Shown here piece by piece: positions 63,967-64,000 of a stretch of DNA of 64,000 nucleotides. The stretch is taken from contig CALDSK010000278.1 in the NCBI GenBank assembly GCA_937911865.1, forward strand, positions 51,882-115,881. Reading direction: 5' to 3'. How positions within the stretch are numbered: position 1 is the stretch's first letter; each line of letters begins with the position of its first letter. Source of the stretch: an uncultured Synechococcus sp. Lineage in GTDB: Bacteria > Cyanobacteriota > Cyanobacteriia > Phormidesmidales > Phormidesmidaceae. The position numbers and the translations under genes were made by a program. Under the pieces are notes generated by a model, which saw only the letters and a program-made list of their open reading frames with translations, had not been told where the DNA came from and made no database searches.

Positions 63967-64000
63967 CAGAGCATGCAAACAATTCACAAGAGCGATCTAT

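Noticed and set aside
1..64000. CRISPR arrays, tRNA/rRNA genes, insertion sequences
   Set aside because: No spaced direct repeats, cloverleaf-like sequence, transposase ORF or terminal inverted repeats were seen.

Overview
The window is cyanobacterial. The palindromic octamer GCGATCGC (HIP1) recurs throughout (e.g. 3502-3509, 12920-12927, 12943-12950). The megasynthase, MbtH and DUF3102-type genes have a cyanobacterial flavour, and the architecture (hybrid PKS/NRPS with stand-alone tailoring genes) fits a filamentous or Leptolyngbya-like strain; the genus cannot be fixed from this sequence.

Layout. Positions 1-50809 form one long + strand operon of assembly-line genes. A PKS gene cut by the left edge (AT-KR-ACP) comes first, then a luciferase-like monooxygenase. 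Seven NRPS genes with ten modules follow, with a second PKS gene (KS-AT-KR-ACP) after the fourth module. The line ends with an unusual protein that fuses a CmlA-like diiron hydroxylase, an internal TubC-type docking domain and a thioester reductase. Most gene joints are 4-bp ATGA/GTGA overlaps behind strong Shine-Dalgarno sequences, so translation is probably coupled. Reading the adenylation pockets by eye gives this order: polyketide - D-Asn-like - Gly - D-Val - Gly - C2 (malonyl) - Ala - thiazole (Cys; Cy-A-Ox) - Gly - D-Ala - Ser - aromatic-like residue, then reductive release. Epimerase-terminated proteins are each followed by a DCL-type condensation domain, so gene order and module order agree.

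Positions 50837-59141 hold tailoring and support genes: a SAM methyltransferase, a class III (GSA-type) aminotransferase, an MbtH protein, two unrecognised ORFs either side of a short repeat, a small PAS-like protein, an MFS transporter, a membrane-anchored tyrosinase and a type II thioesterase. Positions 59186-60265 carry a DUF3102-type gene, probably a boundary gene. Two SbmA/YddA-type ABC exporters follow; the second shows an apparent frameshift at about 63957 and runs off the window.

Working hypothesis: an aromatic terminal residue, thioester reductase, aminotransferase, methyltransferase and tyrosinase together are the enzyme set expected for an anachelin-like dihydroxy-dimethyl-tetrahydroquinolinium catechol end group. 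The C-terminal aldehyde would be aminated, N,N-dimethylated and closed onto an oxidised phenol ring. Candidate Fur boxes (each 13/19 to the consensus) upstream of the tyrosinase and of the ABC exporter support iron control. The window therefore probably encodes a large, undescribed peptide-polyketide metallophore that combines a thiazole, D-residues and an anachelin-type chromophore. This is inference from domain logic; no product is proven by the sequence.
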